A stretch of DNA of 64,000 nt, taken from contig NC_085876.1 in assembly GCF_034702125.1 (NCBI RefSeq), forward strand, positions 5,811,364 to 5,875,363, written 5' to 3'. This document shows, piece by piece, positions 24,978 through 30,900 of the stretch (positions within the stretch are counted from its first letter, which is position 1; each line of letters starts with the position of its first letter). This stretch comes from Engraulis encrasicolus. Taxonomy: Eukaryota > Chordata > Actinopteri > Clupeiformes > Engraulidae. The position numbers were made by a program, and so were the translations under genes. Under the pieces are notes generated by a model, which did no database searches, had not been told where the DNA came from, and worked only from the letters and a program-made list of their open reading frames with translations.

Positions 24978-27900
24978 CCAGGTGGGCCAGCAAAGCCTCA
25001 TAAAGTCATCAAGAAGAACCCTGCCCCACCCAGAGCTGTGGAGGGAGAGGGCAGTGGAAGGGATGGCAAGGTAAAGTACCATGTACTATGTGTATACACT
25101 GTATAGTATATTATTCCTAGACAATGCACAGGTACTGTAATATGATGACGTTTACTTGTCCACCAATCCACCAAATTAACACAAAATAAGTCCACCAGTC
25201 CATAGCATAATATATTGTTTTTAAGGGATGTTACTGGGGAAATTCCACTTGTAAATTTATTTATCATTGTGCCAATCTTACATAGACTGCACCAAGCCCT
25301 CAGAATTTAACTGATCAGAATGGTATGTGCATGTGTGTATAGACTGCTCTTGCAATAATCACCATTCCAAATAGATTGCGTCACACTACTCATACACAGT
25401 AAAAGATTTTAATATTACAATATGATTAATTACTTTGCAATGACAATAGGAAGTGAATGAGCCATGAATACAAAGACTGTGAATATAAGTAGGGAGGGAA
25501 AGTGGAAAACAGCAATCCTAGTGGTTTCGTTCCTAACCCCAAGGTGATCCTATTGAAATCCCCATAGACAAGTTTTTTTAGATGCGTCTCACGCATCTCT
25601 ATAAGAGGCTTTGTCCGTCCGTTGGTCCGTCTGTCCCTCCGTGACACGTTGAGTAAAAAAAAGTTGAGAACCACTGGCATAGACGGACGCATCTGTTGTC
25701 CACCTGTCGGACTTGTTTTTTTAAATCCCACAAAGACACCAAACTTCTACACAAGACACATGTTTCAGCCTTCACAATATGATGATAACTACTACAGTAA
25801 TTGTGAAAGTCTTGTGTAAAATTTTGCCTTGTTAAGAAAAAATGGAAATTGTGCCAATCTTGTCGGAAACGGACTACAGCTCCAAGTTGCTCTCATTACG
25901 TCAGTAAACATTTTTCCCTGTTGTGGCTCGTGCCAGATTGACTGACAGCTCCGATAACAAAAAGATGCAATGTTTTTAGACCTCAAAAAATCCAGAAGAA
26001 AACATGATGAAATTCACTTTAAAACAACATAATAGTAATGTGTTGACTTAAGAGCTGTATATGTACAGAAAATGATTACTTCTAGAAACACTGTCGGCTG
26101 TTGATCAGAAGATGAAGACGTGTTTGATTAGCATAATTACAGTTTATGTAGTAATAAAAAATATAATACAAATATTACATAAAATATATAATATATAAAA
26201 TATATGATAATACCGGTATACATTAATATCATTATGTATAATAAGCAAATGTTTTTGAAATACAGTTAAAAAGGAAAAACATTTTTTGGGGTTTTTTTTA
26301 CAGCAAAATATTTATTTATTTAAATCTGAAATGTCTACATTGCTAGAAAAAGGCAGAAGTGTCTCAGTGTTGGGTTTAGACATTGAGATGATCCATCTCC
26401 AAGTCACCAGGAAGTGCTCCCTCTCCCCTGTCATTGCTCACACTGCTCTGCTGTCTTGGCATGTCAGTGTCTCTACCCTGCCTTCCCGTGGAAGCCTGGT
26501 CCCCTGCTCTCTTCCTCCTCACGCACACCGAGATCACCCCAGACAAACCCAACAGCAGACTACAGCCTATCAGCAAAGCATGCACTTTGTAGAAGAGATT
26601 GTCAGTGCAACGATTGTACACCAGACGAAAGGTGTAATCAACGCAAAAATCTTGTAGAATCATTCTGCACGTGTATGTCCCGTGGTCTTCGGCGGTTGGC
26701 TTGGATATGATGAGGAAACCCGGAACTGTGCCATTCACCCTGCCTTTCAGGTTGTCAGGTAAAGTAATCACGTTAATGGAGTCGACAAGCAACTCTTCAC
26801 CATGTACAGGCTTCTGACGCAACCACTGGTAGTGAAACCCCTCAGGGCTCCTTGCGTACCAGCAGCTGAGTGTAACAGGGTCATTGCTAGTATAATATAT
26901 AACAACAGTGCTGATATTGCTGCTACAAAAAAATGTGACATAGCTCTCTTTATAGTAAGTTTTGCCATGTAGGTGCTGAGCACAGACATATTCACCTGTA
27001 CTTTGAGCTGAAGGGATGACGAGGGAGAAGTCTCCTGTCTGAGTGCCATTCAGCATGTACATCTTCTCCCGCTGCTCAGTGTCATTGAGTGTCACCAGAG
27101 AGACGTTCTCAGACAGAATGGTGATGTTGCTGCTGATTGTCGTTTTCCAGTAGACCTGAGACTGAGATGTGGTTGAGACATTACATGGAAGAGTCAGCCA
27201 ACTCCCCTTTCTTGTATAGATTGCTGACCTTGAATAAGCAAGACCTGTTATCATTGCTTTCTGGCATTGATGTCTTTGCCAAATAAGGCACCAGTAAAAT
27301 TGACAAAAGTCATCCTCTGATAGATTCTTGAGGGTTACCGATGAACTGTTGACGTCAACCATCAGTCGGCCCTCCAGGTCTTCAGGGAGTGTGTCCACTG
27401 TGTCAGTGGAGCCTGTGTCCAACACCAGCTGTGTTTGGGAGTCCTGCCAAAGGCTTCTGGTGCATGCGATGAAGTCCCGGTAAAGGTGAAACACTGCTGG
27501 CTCTGGATCCCCTGAGTCTGTTCCGCACAGATGTCCGCCAATGGGTGCGGAGAGAGAGCGTTCCTCAGCAGAACACACAACGAGGTTGTACTTCTTCTCC
27601 ACTGTTTGGTTCCTACCAATCCAGCCACCCACAAAGTACTCTCCACTGTGAGAGAAGTTTACGGCATTTAATATAAAACCATTGTCATATCTGAACTGAT
27701 ATTGACTTTTATATTGATCCGCATACCGTCCATCCGGATCTGTTGAAGTGATGTACAAATCTAGCTTCTTTCCATCTTCAGATAACTTGTACAGTATGTA
27801 CATCTCTGCAGGCTCCAACAATGATGTGGGAAATTTAGCCTCTTTGCCAACCTCAGCAATCACCAAGGACTCAAACGGTAGTGCTGGAGGTGTTGACTGA

Positions 27901-30900
27901 TGACATTCAGCACCCACGATGAGGAACCACAGCAGAAACTCTGGGAAGATTTTTTGCACACCCATGTTACGACTGGCCTTCTTTCTCTCTTACACACAGA
28001 CACACAGATGCACACAGTGGTGAACGCTCCCTTTTTTATAGTGGTCAGCCTCACACAAACTAATAACTGCTGTGGGTTATCACTGCATCTCGGCCAGCCC
28101 CCACCCCCCCAACTGGGGCTCACAACAAACCCAGCTTTAACCTTAAAGAAAGCCAAACACCTTACAATTTTCACCAAACCAGTGGGATTTATTACAATTA
28201 AACATCAAGACAGGACATTAACCAAAGTTAACATTAAAGGTGTGGTATGTAATATTTTTAGTAGTTTATTTCCAGAATTCATGCTGCTCATTCACAAATG
28301 CTACTTTTTTCATGAATACTTCCCACCACCATCAAAGTATTCAATATTACTGGTAAAAAGGCAGTTTTTCATATATGACAAGGTAGATCTTCTCCATGTT
28401 TTGAATTTCCAGTAATTGTCATTTTTAACTTCAAAACAAACTGTACTTGAAAAGATCAGATTTGGGAATATGCAACACAATTGCAATGCAATAGCTGCAA
28501 TACCTACTCTGGCCACCATCCTACCTACTGCACCTATGGCCAAATCATTATGACAAACAGAAATCCCGGGCTGGAGAGGCAGCTGTGCTTGCTGCTTTTA
28601 CAGTAAAGTCAGCTTGATTGAAGGACCAGGTGCTGTCAATTAAGCCACTTCAATGGACACCTAGATACAGTTAATTAGAGACACAAGGGAGCACACTGGA
28701 AACATACAGTACAATCACAAGACACACAGAGCTGTAACAGCTTTGACTCCGTTTGATTTTGTGTTTTTATTATTATTATTATTGTCAATCAACAAAAGAG
28801 TAAGACCAGGGGAATATTCCAAGAATAAGTTAAGTAGTAAACCAGTGCTGTGTCTCATATCGTGCACTTTTACACTTAGGGCACTATGTTTCAGTGCGTG
28901 AGAAACATGCATGTCAACAGGTACTGTACTGTGACTACTACTGAAAAAAATCATGATCCTCTATATGGGAGTTTAACATTGGGGTGTACTCACCTTTTCA
29001 CCAGCATTATTTCACAAAAATGGAAAAATATGTCATTTAAATCATACAAATAACCTTGCTTTTCTGTTATAAGATCAACAGATGTTGATCTATGCACTCT
29101 TACTCTATGCACATTTTGGAAATAACATGCTTATTAGAATATCGTTCAAATTGTTATTTTTCAAGTAACTTTTCCGAGGTGTATGCATTATTGCAGAGCA
29201 CTATATAGTATATAATAATATCTGTACATGTGTACCCAAACCCTGAATGAGACATTGTTGTTGGGTGGTTCACAGCAGAAGCAATGAAAATAAAGGTATA
29301 ACCACTGAAATCCATTGGCATACTCGTAACTGCCATACAATATTTTTTCTAAAGCCAGCATTTCAGTTTACACATTCATCAGAGTTTAGAAGTCAGCTAC
29401 AGCCGTTTCTCTTGCTGCTCCCCTTTGCTGCAAAATCAGGCCATTATCTGACCTATATCATCCTCTTTCCTGTTCTCATATCATCTCATATAAAATGTTG
29501 CGCCTGTCTAGATCAGAGGGGAATTTCTCAACCTTCAGTTGAAGCCATTTCAGAACAGTCCGATAAAAAAACAAGATAAAGAAAAAGACACTCGCAACAT
29601 TTGGATGTTTTGGTTAGTCCAAAGTGCTGTGCACTAGACTCAAGCCATTACAAATACATATTTGAAAAGTAAAGGATTGAGAATATCCATAGCTAGCCTT
29701 GCTGAGGTACAGATAAATCCAAATTTGCCAAATAGAGATACTGTAGCAGTAAACAGTAAAAAATCAGTGGTACTGAATTGCAGACAGAAAAGGGGGCTAG
29801 ATGTGCTAAATATCGGGAGGGTATGCCAAGAAGCTGGTTCAGTAGTCAACCAGGTTGAGTTTATAGATGTACAGTATTACGTTCGTTCTGTGTTATTATA
29901 AAGATGGGGTAACCCAGTAAGACACAGGTTACGCTACAAACTAGCGGTTACCAGAAAGGCCATGTGCACGTCATAATGGTGTAGTACTATGGCTGTAAAG
30001 TTTTTCCCTGACTATTACAGTGTTCAACTACTGTACTATCTTTGAAGTTGTGATCAATCGAACAGGGGAGCCTGAAGTCATTTTCTTTTCTTGACTTTTG
30101 ATGGATCTCAGAAATGAACTCTTGCCGTGCGATCACACCGCCGGCATTGAACGCGTAGAAAGATGCAGAAGGAATTGACTTTGTATGGGAGAGCAGGCGG
30201 CAGAAGCGTTAACAGCCGCAAAAGCGTTGCTAGAGCCGAGGGCGTCAAAAGCGTCAAAAGCCGAGGGCGTCAAAAGTTGCACTTCATCTAAAAATATGTA
30301 ATGAGCTCGACGCCAGCAGGCGTCAGCCAATGGAATGTTCACATTTTCTAAACTCGAGCTTCGGTTGGTCGAGATTCATGGTGTAACGCTTCAGGTTGAA
30401 TCGTTGGCATGTGCTTTCCAGGCATGAGTCAGCAGCGTTGTAGCTCTTTCAACGCCAGCGGTGTGATCGCAAGGTCAGAAATGAACTCTCAAAAGGTGCG
30501 TACAGAGAAACATGCCAGTGCCTGTTCCCTCACCTAATCTCGAAACAACTGGCGTGTTCACGCTGAAAGTCTGATCGTTCGGGTACCGAAAAGTTGGTTT
30601 GCGACACAAACTGAAAAATACTTGTTTTTTTCTCCGCAAAGTCTGACAACAATGGGGACATCAGCAGGTTCATCCGAGTAACAAATGTTCACATCCGGAA
30701 AAGTTCAGAACCCGGTCTAAGTGTGGGTCGTTCGCAGTTAAGCACTTTCGTTTTGAACGTAGTAACTGGTGCAGGAATGGTCACCAGGACCCTTTCTGGT
30801 TGGTATGAAAACAGTAAGACTGATGTGTGTGTGTGTGCGCGTGTGTGTGTGTGCGTTTGCCTGTGTCTCTCTACAGTTGAAAGACAAAGCGGAGGGAGAG

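Noticed and set aside
24873..25106. ORF through the CT repeat
   Set aside because: Ser-Leu run from the microsatellite fused to rfx5 exon 8 in frame; not a separate gene.
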